Assembly: GCA_031538565.1 (NCBI GenBank)
Contig: JAVKLS010000062.1
Location: 1-64,000 of the forward strand
Direction of reading: 5' to 3'
DNA length: 64,000 bases
DNA from: JASGCK01 sp031538565
GTDB taxonomy: Bacteria > Pseudomonadota > Gammaproteobacteria > Burkholderiales > Burkholderiaceae_C
Positions within the stretch are counted from its first letter, which is position 1. Each line of letters begins with the position of its first letter. The notes under the pieces are model-generated. The model ran no database searches. It was not told where the DNA came from and saw only the letters and a program-made list of their open reading frames with translations. Shown here piece after piece: positions 35,472 to 44,241 of this stretch. Both the position numbers and the translations under genes were made by a program.

Positions 35472-36562
35472 TATTTCAAAGCAGCCACCACAAGCGCTTC
35501 AGGTGCGGCTTGCACTGTGGCGTGGCCAGGTTTGTCAATCACAACAAAACGCATCATCCCGCCCTCGGCTTTTTTATCTACGCTCATGTGGTGCAAATAA
35601 TCCGCAGACGCCAGAGATGGCGGGGGCCTCACAGGTAAGCCCGCTCGAATCAGCAACTGCGTGACACGCGCCACAAACTGCGCGTCCACATAACCCAAAC
35701 TTTGCGACAAACGCGCCGCCATCACCATGCCGCAAGCCACAGCCTCGCCGTGCAGCCACACGCCAAAGCCCAGTCCTGCCTCGATGGCGTGACCAAACGT
35801 GTGTCCAAAGTTCAGCGTTGCGCGGATGTTGCTCTCGCCCTCGCGCTCATCCATGCTCACAACGCGCGCTTTGATGTCGCAGCTGACCTGCACGGCGTGC
35901 GCTAGTGCCGCGCTATCGCCTTGCATCAGCTTGTCCATGTTTGCCTCTAGCCACTCAAAATACGACCAGTCGGCCATCACGCCGTGCTTGATGACTTCGG
36001 CCAGGCCTGCGCTTAACTCTCGCTTAGGCAGGGTTGCCAGCGTAGCCATATCCGATACCACCAGCGCAGGCTGATAAAAGCTGCCAATCATGTTTTTACC
36101 CATCGGGTGATTGATGGCGGTTTTGCCGCCGACGGATGAGTCAACTTGCGCGAGCAACGTGGTTGGCACTTGCACAAACGGCACCCCCCGCATATAGGCA
36201 CTGGCGGCAAAGCCCGTCATATCACCCACAACGCCGCCGCCCAGCGCAAACAAAACGGTTTTGCGATCGCAGCCGTTTTGTAGCAATGCGTCAAAAATCA
36301 AGTGCAGCGTTTGCCAGTCTTTGTGCCGCTCACCGTCGGGCAAAGTCACTTGCAGCACGCGCGCGTAGTGCGTGCGAAGACCATCCGCCAACTGCTGGGC
36401 GTAGTGCGGCGCAACGACGGTATTGGTAACAATCATGGCTGCGCTGGCTTTGGGTAGTCGCGCATAGAGTGCGACATCGCTCAGTAGCGCCTCGCCAATA
36501 ATGATGTCGTAGCTGCGCTCGCCCAGTTCGATGCGCACATTCGTGTGGTTGTTAGATGACAC
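35471..36562 (-). CDS. aroB: 3-dehydroquinate synthase
   Basis: AroB makes dehydroquinate from DAHP in the shikimate pathway using NAD and a divalent metal. The 363-residue protein shows FALGGGVVGDMTGFAAS, VPTTLLAQVDSSVGGKTAIN and LNFGHTFGHAIE (metal histidines). It overlaps the aroK stop by 11 bases and is followed by the RAYT gene. Confidence 0.96.
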   Translation of the reverse strand: MSSNNHTNVRIELGERSYDIIIGEALLSDVALYARLPKASAAMIVTNTVVAPHYAQQLADGLRTHYARVLQVTLPDGERHKDWQTLHLIFDALLQNGCDRKTVLFALGGGVVGDMTGFAASAYMRGVPFVQVPTTLLAQVDSSVGGKTAINHPMGKNMIGSFYQPALVVSDMATLATLPKRELSAGLAEVIKHGVMADWSYFEWLEANMDKLMQGDSAALAHAVQVSCDIKARVVSMDEREGESNIRATLNFGHTFGHAIEAGLGFGVWLHGEAVACGMVMAARLSQSLGYVDAQFVARVTQLLIRAGLPVRPPPSLASADYLHHMSVDKKAEGGMMRFVVIDKPGHATVQAAPEALVVAALK

Positions 36563-37076
36563 CTGATACCTCCAACCGATGATGGATTTGATTGACTAAA
36601 TAGTTGAGCGATGAACGTGAAGTTTCAAAAATTTCATGCGCTGTTTCAAGGTATTGCGGATGGCGCGTCTCGTACAAGTCGCGCAATTTTGCCAGCGGAT
36701 CGCTTACCTGCAACAGCGGACGCGAGCCATCGCGTCTGATGCGGCGATAAAGCTCATCGGGCGTGGCTTTGAGGTAAATCACGTGCGATCGCGTATTGAG
36801 ATGCTCGCGGTTAGCGATTCGCCCACACGCACCGCCTCCGGTGGCAAGCACGGCGTTATTTTTGAGCGTGAGCGATTCAATGGTGGACTGCTCTAAATCG
36901 CGAAACCGCGCCTCGCCTTCTTGTTCGAAAAAAGTACGTAACGAGTAGCCAATTTGCGCCTCAATCACGTGATCGGAATCAAAAAAATCAACCCCCAAAC
37001 GACGCGCCAAAGCCCGACCGATTGTCGTTTTTCCGCTCCCCATAAGACCAATGAAAGAAATGAGCACGAAGACCAT
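36552..37076 (-). CDS. aroK: Shikimate kinase
   Basis: The enzyme phosphorylates shikimate at O-3. The 174-residue protein shows the P-loop GLMGSGKTTIGRALARRLG, the shikimate-binding DSDHVIE, GGGA (central) and the lid segment RDGSRPLL. aroK-aroB is a conserved pair; the gene upstream here is a pilin of the MSHA-like cluster, 45 bases away. Confidence 0.95.
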   Translation of the reverse strand: MVFVLISFIGLMGSGKTTIGRALARRLGVDFFDSDHVIEAQIGYSLRTFFEQEGEARFRDLEQSTIESLTLKNNAVLATGGGACGRIANREHLNTRSHVIYLKATPDELYRRIRRDGSRPLLQVSDPLAKLRDLYETRHPQYLETAHEIFETSRSSLNYLVNQIHHRLEVSGVI

Positions 37077-37121
37077 CCGAAGGAATCAGCGCACTGCACG
37101 CTGGCTGCCAATTATCCCTGC

Positions 37122-37841
37122 TTAAAAAAGCCAAGCGCCTGCGCAGTTGACGGTGTCCGTTGTTGCCCAGGCAGCCAAGGTCGTGCCGCTACTGAGGGTT
37201 TGCGCTGCGGTGCAGGTGGCAACGCCGTCAGCACCACCCGTCGTGCTTTGTCTAAACAAGCCCGTGCTTGGCAAACCATCGTCGGCTTTGATATCGACTT
37301 GTTGCAAGGTTGCGGCGCTGATTTGCGCACCCGTGGTCAAAATGTTTCTAGCAGGAGACGCGCTCATATCCAGCCAATAAATCCCCGCTGTTGACGGCGC
37401 TGTTTTGCCGTATTGCAGATAAGCCGACTGCGCATTGAGGGGGGAGTTTTGATTGCTGGCAATGGCATTGCCGTTCGCCGTACAAGTTGCGCAAATTAAA
37501 AATCCCGTCGCAACTAGATTTTGGAAAACCAGCACGGAGGCGTCCCCCGTCGAACCCGCAAGCATGATTGAACCCGATCCAGCGCTACTGGACGCCGCCA
37601 CGCCGCCACCAATAAAGTTGGCCTGTGCTGGCGTCAAATCGCCAGCGGTTGCGTTGTAGCGATTGGCAAACGCCACAATCGCGGTGCGAATGCTGCTTTT
37701 TTGGTCGATGATGTGGCGTGCTTTGGCGGCGCTAATCATCTCCTGCCCGCGTAAAACACCGCCCATCAAAAGGCCCACGACCACTAAAACAATTGCCATT
37801 TCTATCAAAGTAAAACCCTTCGTTTTACTAGGCAGCATCAC
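37122..37841 (-). CDS. Prepilin-like protein, third paralogue of the pilus cluster
   Basis: This 239-residue protein starts with a type III (prepilin) signal: TKG followed by FTLIEMAIVLVVVGLLMGGV, cleavage after Gly with Glu at position 5 of the mature form. It shares with the two tandem pilins further upstream the order GVLRGQE, IIDQK, AGDLTPAQA, FQNLVATGF and a C-terminal disulphide pattern with W-x-x-x at the end, so it is a paralogue. It is probably a minor pilin; its place is at the 3' end of the cluster, and its start overlaps the preceding gene by four bases. Confidence 0.82.
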   Translation of the reverse strand: MMLPSKTKGFTLIEMAIVLVVVGLLMGGVLRGQEMISAAKARHIIDQKSSIRTAIVAFANRYNATAGDLTPAQANFIGGGVAASSSAGSGSIMLAGSTGDASVLVFQNLVATGFLICATCTANGNAIASNQNSPLNAQSAYLQYGKTAPSTAGIYWLDMSASPARNILTTGAQISAATLQQVDIKADDGLPSTGLFRQSTTGGADGVATCTAAQTLSSGTTLAAWATTDTVNCAGAWLF

Positions 37842-38743
37842 GGATAAATTCCTGCATTTAATAGCTTGGCAGCCAACGTGTTGGCGGACATAAAGGTGAG
37901 CAAGTCATCAAACTCACCCGCCTTGCTGGAGTTATCGGTACGCGCACGGGCAACCGACTGACGACGTATCTCGCTCGCAGTTGCAAGCTCGGGGGCATTG
38001 GCAGCTTGATCGGGGATGAGCGCAGCCTGTGCCGCTGTAAAAGGTCTGGATGATGCCGTGCTACTAATGCTCGTGCCACCCCAGCCGTTTTCCCCTACGG
38101 AGTACACCACAAAGACTACATTTTGCGCAACCACGTAATTGGTGGCCGCCGTATTGGTAGCGGACACAAGGCAGCCGGGCGCAGGAAGATATCCCACGAT
38201 ATTGACGTTTGGATTGCCGCATCGAACATCTAGCAGCGCGGTGACGCCGCCCAAAGTTGTGGGAAGGGCCAAGTTGTTATTCATGGATGGCGACGCGCCT
38301 GCAAGCGGTGTAAACACCGCATAGCGCAGTCGATTATTCCAAGCATCTGCATTGCCAGGCGCAGCAAGTCCTAACGTTTGCCAAGGCAAATCGCCCCAGC
38401 TAGCACCCGTGGAGGTCACCGAACTGGTGTAGTTGAATTTGCCGCTTGCCGTGCCGGGTGCGCACGTTGCGTTGTCAACCGTGCGGTCTTCAACACCGTC
38501 GCGATTGTCCACGGCAGCTAAGGCCGATGTGTTGACATCGGGGCAAGGCAAGCGTCGGTTCAAAATCGCAAAGCCAACTAGCGCTTCTACCGCCTTATCC
38601 AGCGTCGCCTGCGTATCCACGTAGCGCTGCTCGGTAATGCGCTTGCTCATAGGCACGGCCAAACCGCCCACCACCAAAGCAACAATGGACAAAGCGATGG
38701 CAAGCTCAATGAGGGTGAAACCTTTTTGCAGCGTAACTTTCAT
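37838..38743 (-). CDS. Minor pilin with LPCPD module
   Basis: This 301-residue protein has a prepilin signal (LQKG followed by FTLIELAIALSIVALVVGGL). The region after the helix contains LNRRLPCPD, a second cysteine and LPWQTLGLAAPGNADAW, a module often seen in pilin-like proteins of betaproteobacteria. The same module occurs in the 488-residue protein just upstream. It is likely a minor pilin or tip component. It lies 16 bases after that gene. Confidence 0.78.
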   Translation of the reverse strand: MKVTLQKGFTLIELAIALSIVALVVGGLAVPMSKRITEQRYVDTQATLDKAVEALVGFAILNRRLPCPDVNTSALAAVDNRDGVEDRTVDNATCAPGTASGKFNYTSSVTSTGASWGDLPWQTLGLAAPGNADAWNNRLRYAVFTPLAGASPSMNNNLALPTTLGGVTALLDVRCGNPNVNIVGYLPAPGCLVSATNTAATNYVVAQNVVFVVYSVGENGWGGTSISSTASSRPFTAAQAALIPDQAANAPELATASEIRRQSVARARTDNSSKAGEFDDLLTFMSANTLAAKLLNAGIYP

Positions 38744-38759
38744 GGCAATACTCTTTTAT

Positions 38760-40226
38760 TTATGGTAATCGAACGAGGTAATCGTTACTTCCTGCTGGCG
38801 GCAAGCCAAACACGGCATTGCCGATACGGGCTGCGCCTGCGGCATTGGCAGGCAGCGTATTGACGACCGCGTTGTTAAGCAAGCCCTCTAGGCACAGCGA
38901 CATATCAAGCGGTGCAGGCTCCGCGCCGGATGTGGCGGTGCAAGTCTGTCCCGCCTGCGCTCTGCCACGCATCAAAATTAGTCCATGTCCGCCCACATTG
39001 GTAGTTGCCCCTGCGCCAAGGGCGTGGCACGGCGCAGCAGCGCCGCCCAAAATGCAGTCTTGCGACACCGCGTAATGCGCTTGACTTGCCCACCAGTCGG
39101 TATCTGGATTCAAACTCGCAGCCAAGGTGAGCGACACCGTACCCGAAGCGCACGTGTACGGCACATAGCCTTGCAACCTCCCCGCTACGCAAGCCCCCCT
39201 AGGCGTTGCGGCCGCAGACGGATAGCTGCCAGCCGCCACGTTGTAACTAACAAGCGCATTGGCGTAGAGCTGCGCGACCCGTTTGGTGGCGGCTCTTGCA
39301 AACTCCTCCGCAGTAATAAAAATCAGCTGATCGTTTAATTTTTCTTGTCCCGTATCTGCTTGCACAAACGTATTGAGTTGCGTATTCGGTACGGAAATAT
39401 TGCCAATATGCGCCGTTAAGCCTGCAGGCGGATTCATTTGGTTGTACGCGCTGATGCTTGTACCGATGTAATTTTCAAGGTATTGGGCCACATCGGCAGC
39501 AGCCTTGCCTGTCGGTGTGGCACAAGGGTTTTTAGCAGTCGCAGGTGTGCTCCGAGTTTGATTGCCCATGGGTGACCCTGGCGCAAAAATGACCGCCACC
39601 ACGCGGTTCGGATCTGTTGCCGCAGACGCCTTTGGATTGCCCGCTAATAAAACCTCCAGCCATGAACCTGTGGCGTTGTTTTTAACGGGTTGAATGACCG
39701 AAAAGCTACCAAACGAGTCCGCGTTCGCCGTGATGGTTGGGCTTACGTTCGTGCCAGGGGTAGGCGCAGCATTGGTAAAAGGCTGAACTTTAAAAAGACC
39801 ATCAACGGCGTACCACAAACATTCATGCGTGCTATCACGCAGCGGAGGGATGCCCAGCGTCGCCCAAGGCAAAAGCCCAATGCTATGCAAGCCTGCGGCG
39901 CCGCAAGGTGCATCGTTTGCAGCAGTGGCAGCGCCATCACCATTTTGATCGGGACAAGGTAGTCGCGCGCCCAGCGCCGTGCTAGTCAGCGCCCCCAAAT
40001 TAGAGATAAAGCCAATCTCCACAAAATTGAGCACCGACTCTTTGGCTTTTTTGAGCGAATCCTGCGTCGTCTTTTGTTGCAAGGCTTGCGGATCACCGCC
40101 CCACAAATTTTTACTAAACAGCGAAACAGCAGCCAACGCAATGGTGACCAATAAAACAATAGCCACGAAACCTTGCGCTGGACGGCGTTGACGAATTTGT
40201 CCGTACCCTTCTTGCGCAGCGATCAT
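38760..40226 (-). CDS. PilX/MshP-like membrane-anchored pilus protein
   Basis: This 488-residue protein has a basic N-terminus and a hydrophobic helix (GFVAIVLLVTIALAAVSLF, about 19-37) resembling prepilins but without Glu at position 5, as in PilX- or MshP-like proteins. The body has LGARLPCPDQNGDG with cysteines and LPWATLGI, the module shared with the next gene, and many Cys and Ala/Thr-rich stretches. It is an adhesin or minor-pilin candidate. Its start overlaps the preceding gene by four bases. Confidence 0.65.
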   Translation of the reverse strand: MIAAQEGYGQIRQRRPAQGFVAIVLLVTIALAAVSLFSKNLWGGDPQALQQKTTQDSLKKAKESVLNFVEIGFISNLGALTSTALGARLPCPDQNGDGAATAANDAPCGAAGLHSIGLLPWATLGIPPLRDSTHECLWYAVDGLFKVQPFTNAAPTPGTNVSPTITANADSFGSFSVIQPVKNNATGSWLEVLLAGNPKASAATDPNRVVAVIFAPGSPMGNQTRSTPATAKNPCATPTGKAAADVAQYLENYIGTSISAYNQMNPPAGLTAHIGNISVPNTQLNTFVQADTGQEKLNDQLIFITAEEFARAATKRVAQLYANALVSYNVAAGSYPSAAATPRGACVAGRLQGYVPYTCASGTVSLTLAASLNPDTDWWASQAHYAVSQDCILGGAAAPCHALGAGATTNVGGHGLILMRGRAQAGQTCTATSGAEPAPLDMSLCLEGLLNNAVVNTLPANAAGAARIGNAVFGLPPAGSNDYLVRLP

Positions 40227-40741
40227 GGTGCTTCTTTGGGGGCTTCTTCTGCTAATTGACGCGCCCGGGCTTCTTGTTCCGTTTCAGGACGCGTGATGCT
40301 GTCGCCTATTTTGGCAAATTCAATTTTGTTTTTGCCTGTTATAGATTTCACGCCCACCACCTTGCCGCGCGCATCGCGTACCAAGCTCAATCCTTTAGGT
40401 AGCTCAAATTCGCGGTGAGGGCGACCATCAATCCAAAGCGTCACGCGCCGCCCCAGGGGTTGATCGGGGCGGGACGTGACGCCATCCAAATGCCACGTTT
40501 GCTCCGTAGGTGTCGTCTCTTTGATGACAACAGGTGGAAGAATATGAAACCGTGCGTCATCCATTTTTTTACGCTCCGCCTCGGTCGTAATCAAACGCCC
40601 CAGACCTACGCCATAGCGGGGCGGAGTCGTCGCGGCATCGGTAGGTGCGGCCACGGCCATCTCCAGACCTTGCGTTGCCAGCAAAGTCATAACCAAAAAT
40701 TTAATAAGAGAAGTTTTTTTACGTTCGATGAGGTTCATCAT
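40223..40741 (-). CDS. Exported pilus-cluster protein, MshK/PilP position
   Basis: The 172-residue protein starts at 40741 (ATGA overlap with the gene before it) with a signal-anchor (about 12-32, LIKFLVMTLLATQGLEMAVA). The segment RLITTEAERKKMDDARF, followed by LDGVTSRP and TLWIDGRPHREF, is a pattern I associate with small exported proteins of pilus clusters in Comamonadaceae. The position matches MshK or PilP, which link the inner-membrane ring to the secretin, but similarity is too weak to name it. Confidence 0.6.
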   Translation of the reverse strand: MMNLIERKKTSLIKFLVMTLLATQGLEMAVAAPTDAATTPPRYGVGLGRLITTEAERKKMDDARFHILPPVVIKETTPTEQTWHLDGVTSRPDQPLGRRVTLWIDGRPHREFELPKGLSLVRDARGKVVGVKSITGKNKIEFAKIGDSITRPETEQEARARQLAEEAPKEAP

Positions 40742-41490
40742 GGCGTATAGGATTTCATGCTCACCCACACCAGCTCACAATCTGCATTCATGCCTGCGAC
40801 AGGAACGCCGTTAGGAAGTCTGGTAGAAAAATCGCTGCCGCTGATGCGTCTAAAACTACAGCGCGTGACATCAAAACGGCCTAATTTTCCGGCTTTTAAT
40901 TCACTCAAAATTGCCAATACATCGCCTTCGTGCAATACTCGAAAATTCAGACTCATTACCGTTGTAAATACGCCAAAACTTTTTGCCGCTTCTCCGTTTG
41001 GTAATAATTGCGTCGACGCTGGCGCTATCGCCGACAGCATCCCCGCCTTAGCCTTAGGAGGCAGCAGATTTTGAGCTGCAATTTCGTATCTGATGCTTGT
41101 GCCTGGCCACCGCTTTTCAAGCGTACGAAGAAGCTCAACCCACTCCAGCCTCTTTTCTTCGCCAAAAATATTGCCCGCCTCTAACTCATTGAGCAAAGGC
41201 AAGTTCGCCTCAATATCCATGCGCTCTTTCCCTGAGTTTCGCAATTGATCTTGCGCTTGTTGCTTCAGCTTATTTTGCTTTTTAAGCTCGGCGCTAAAGT
41301 AGTCATCCGCCCACATGACTGCGCCAACCAAAGCAACTAGGCCGACAAGAAATGAAAAGAAAACAATCACCGCGCGCCGCAAAGCCAAAGACCACGTTGC
41401 CCATTGCCACGTCAACACCATTGCGCCAGACGTACTCTTGGCCGCATCCCCATCTATGTCTTTGGCAGTATCTGTGTTTATCGTTGCCAT
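40738..41490 (-). CDS. PilO/MshJ-like inner-membrane protein
   Basis: The 250-residue protein has a cytoplasmic N-terminus, one membrane helix (about 40-60, VIVFFSFLVGLVALVGAVMW), a coiled-coil-like segment (AELKKQNKLKQQAQDQL), and a periplasmic domain. This is the layout of PilO, GspM and MshJ. It follows the PilM/PilN-like gene with a 13-base overlap. The assignment is by layout and context. Confidence 0.65.
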   Translation of the reverse strand: MATINTDTAKDIDGDAAKSTSGAMVLTWQWATWSLALRRAVIVFFSFLVGLVALVGAVMWADDYFSAELKKQNKLKQQAQDQLRNSGKERMDIEANLPLLNELEAGNIFGEEKRLEWVELLRTLEKRWPGTSIRYEIAAQNLLPPKAKAGMLSAIAPASTQLLPNGEAAKSFGVFTTVMSLNFRVLHEGDVLAILSELKAGKLGRFDVTRCSFRRISGSDFSTRLPNGVPVAGMNADCELVWVSMKSYTP

Positions 41491-43007
41491 AATTTAATTT
41501 CAAAATTAAGTTCCGATTTTTCTTGCGTACTAGAGCCACTAAAGACCGCTTTGGCACTAAGGTCTAGCGGACGCCGAATCACCTCCACGCGGATATTGGA
41601 CTGCAAACTGAAGTCGGTCTCTAGCTTTGCAAGCGCATCGCGCGTACCGCGTAAATCGTCACTCGCAATGCCGCGGATGCTGCCCTTCAATACCAATGCA
41701 GCCACATCATTTTTTACCTTGACAGTTTTAGGCGGAAGGTTGGGCGCCTCTACAACGGGCGGAGCAACCGACCACTCTAGCTCGTCCAAAATAATAGAAG
41801 GATGGCGCTCTAGTGTTTGCCCAGCAACTTTCAGCAAATCTTCCATCTCAGGCGAGGCGCTGGACTGAATGTCTTCCCATCGCTGGCGCATATCCAGCAA
41901 CTGGCTAGTCGTTAGCGGTGACTTTAAAAAAGTTTTAGCAACGGTTTGATATTGGTTTGTTGCCAGTTTTGCAGCCTTGGTTGCCATGTCAGTGTCGATA
42001 CTTTTTTGCCAAACCTCCCAACCCATCATCAAAACAAGCGCCATCGCCACAAGACTCAGCACCGCGCAGCCCATGTAGAGAGCGCCGCTTAATTGCAAAC
42101 TTTGATCGCGCCACCGATAAGCTGCTGGAGCCAACTGCTGCCACGACTGCGCTTTGGACAGCGCTTTAATGTATAGCTGCGTAGGCGCAGGATCATTCAG
42201 CCACTTGTAATGATCGTTCTTATTGGGTTCAAGCGTCTTTGCCGTAGTTGCAAGTTTGACTGCCTCTTGTGGACGCACCACGTAGATAGACATTTCCGTT
42301 TGATCGCTAGGCAACAATTGCGCGTTGGTAAGGTACTCGCGCAGGCGGGTTGACTCTTTATAGACAGTTTCAAGCCAAGAACCGCCGCGCATCTTGGTGG
42401 TCAGCACAAAACGTGAAAATCGCACGCGCCCGCCAACTAACACCGTTTGGCGCAGACCTTCCGCACTGGGCGTCACAAGAACACTAACGTCTTTAGAACT
42501 ATTAGAGAGCTTAATTTTTAAAGTTTTACAAACGTCTGGCGTGAGCATCGCAGGGGCATACATACCGCGAATCCGTGCCTTACAAGCTTGCAAAGCATTG
42601 AGCCAAGACGCAATCACATCCACACGACCGAGCGAGTAACCCAAGATATCTAGCTTGTCAGGCTCCGCACGGTTTTTGCCTTGCACCAACCACTGACGAT
42701 AGGGGGTTCCCTCTCCCGCTTTTGCGGACAAGCGCATTAGCCATGCTTTTTTAGCCGTCCCGCGCAAATTAGGCATGGAGTCGGTTTGGAACATTTCTTC
42801 GCTTTGATCGACTAGCAACGCCCACGGTACTTTGGAGTTTTTTTCAACCAATTGGGCAAACTCCGCAGGCGGCGCATCAGTTGCTGCGAACTTTTGAATC
42901 AACTGCATCTTTCCTGATTTGGCACGGTACACATACGCACGATGCGAAACCAAATACAGCACATACAGCGTAGAGCTCTGGGGAAGCGAGGTTAGAAAAT
43001 TGGACAT
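41478..43007 (-). CDS. PilM/PilN-like (MshI-type) pilus assembly protein
   Basis: The 509-residue protein (ATG at 43007; the open frame begins 7 codons earlier) has a large N-terminal cytoplasmic part without membrane segments, one membrane helix (about 310-330, ALYMGCAVLSLVAMALVLMM) and a C-terminal periplasmic part. A PilM-like actin fold fused to a PilN-like helix is the known layout of MshI. It precedes the PilO-like gene. The start overlaps the GspF-type gene by a few codons if the longer frame is used. Confidence 0.65.
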   Translation of the reverse strand: MSNFLTSLPQSSTLYVLYLVSHRAYVYRAKSGKMQLIQKFAATDAPPAEFAQLVEKNSKVPWALLVDQSEEMFQTDSMPNLRGTAKKAWLMRLSAKAGEGTPYRQWLVQGKNRAEPDKLDILGYSLGRVDVIASWLNALQACKARIRGMYAPAMLTPDVCKTLKIKLSNSSKDVSVLVTPSAEGLRQTVLVGGRVRFSRFVLTTKMRGGSWLETVYKESTRLREYLTNAQLLPSDQTEMSIYVVRPQEAVKLATTAKTLEPNKNDHYKWLNDPAPTQLYIKALSKAQSWQQLAPAAYRWRDQSLQLSGALYMGCAVLSLVAMALVLMMGWEVWQKSIDTDMATKAAKLATNQYQTVAKTFLKSPLTTSQLLDMRQRWEDIQSSASPEMEDLLKVAGQTLERHPSIILDELEWSVAPPVVEAPNLPPKTVKVKNDVAALVLKGSIRGIASDDLRGTRDALAKLETDFSLQSNIRVEVIRRPLDLSAKAVFSGSSTQEKSELNFEIKLWQR

Positions 43008-43008
43008 G

Positions 43009-44214
43009 CTAAAACTTCGCGCTTCCAATGACCGACTCGTACAGTGGCCCCAGCGTAAACACCATGATTAATGCCAATATCCCACCTAGTACGACCGTCA
43101 TGATAGGCTGCAAACTGGCTTGCAAGTTCTCAACTGCTTCGCGTGCTTCTCGCGTGTACATATAGCTCACGTTTTTTAACGCTTTATCCAAAGAGCCCGT
43201 CGCCTCACCCACGCGCAGCATACTGACCACCATGGGCGGGAAAAGCTCACTACCCGAAAACGCCACCGATAAACTTTTTCCTTTGCCAATTTGATACCGC
43301 GCAGCGCGGATGGCGCTTGCCATCGCCTGATTGCCAACGGCTTTTTCCACCACCTGCAACGCCTCGGTCACCGTAATACCTGCGGCATACAGCATCGCCA
43401 GAACATAAGAAAACCTGGCTAGCGCAATGCGATTTAAAACAGGGCCAATCACAGGCAGTCTGAGTTTGAGTTTATCCACCCATGCGCTCATAAATTTAGG
43501 AACTTTGGCAAAAAAGAAACCAAAAACAGCTAACACACCAAAAAAAAGCGCAATCAACTCGCCGTGGTGCACGATGCCATCGGATAAAAATATCAGCACC
43601 TTGGTTGGCCACGGCAAATCCACGTTCATGGTCTTAAGCAGTTGTGAGATTTGCGGAACGACAGCACCCAACATAAACAGCAGCACACCCGTAATCACTA
43701 CCGAGACGATGATCGGATAGGTCAGCGCTTTTTTTGTCTGGCTCGCCATTTCGTGCTGCCACTTGAGTGTCTCTGTTAAGTCTTCTAGCACTTCGGTGAG
43801 TTGCCCTGTTTGCTCACCCGCTTGGATTAAGTTGACATAGACTTCGTCAAATACTTTGGGCTGACTTTGCATGGCTTGCGAAAGCGTTTTACCACTAGAC
43901 AAAGTTTCAACCAGCGCGCCAATCACGCTGCGCATGGCGGGATTGCCTTCCGCTTCCGCCACGTCGCGCAATGCCTCCAAAATCGTCACGCCTGCACGCA
44001 ACATCATGCTGAGTTGAAAGCTAAAGTTAAGCAACGACTCGCGCCCAACCTTTTGCCCCCCAAACGAAAATAAAGAGCGCACCACATTGGCCTTGAGTAG
44101 CAACTGCCCCGACTGCTCAAGCTGCGCGGCAAGTGCGGCTAAATCGGCGGCCGTACTTTTTCCAGATTGAGTGCGTCCATCCGCAGTAAGAGCTTTCCAC
44201 GCATATTCGGGCAT
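43009..44214 (-). CDS. Type IV pilus/type II secretion platform protein (GspF/PilC/MshG)
   Basis: The inner-membrane platform protein of 401 residues contains two GspF domains: LLNFSFQLSMMLRAGVTILE with GEQTGQL (first) and RFSYVLAMLYAAGITVTEAL with GEATGSLD (second), plus three membrane segments. It interacts with the assembly ATPase encoded just upstream. In an MSHA-like order this is MshG. Confidence 0.9.
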   Translation of the reverse strand: MPEYAWKALTADGRTQSGKSTAADLAALAAQLEQSGQLLLKANVVRSLFSFGGQKVGRESLLNFSFQLSMMLRAGVTILEALRDVAEAEGNPAMRSVIGALVETLSSGKTLSQAMQSQPKVFDEVYVNLIQAGEQTGQLTEVLEDLTETLKWQHEMASQTKKALTYPIIVSVVITGVLLFMLGAVVPQISQLLKTMNVDLPWPTKVLIFLSDGIVHHGELIALFFGVLAVFGFFFAKVPKFMSAWVDKLKLRLPVIGPVLNRIALARFSYVLAMLYAAGITVTEALQVVEKAVGNQAMASAIRAARYQIGKGKSLSVAFSGSELFPPMVVSMLRVGEATGSLDKALKNVSYMYTREAREAVENLQASLQPIMTVVLGGILALIMVFTLGPLYESVIGSAKF

Positions 44215-44241
44215 ATTGATTCGCTTTTAGTTGTTTTATGT

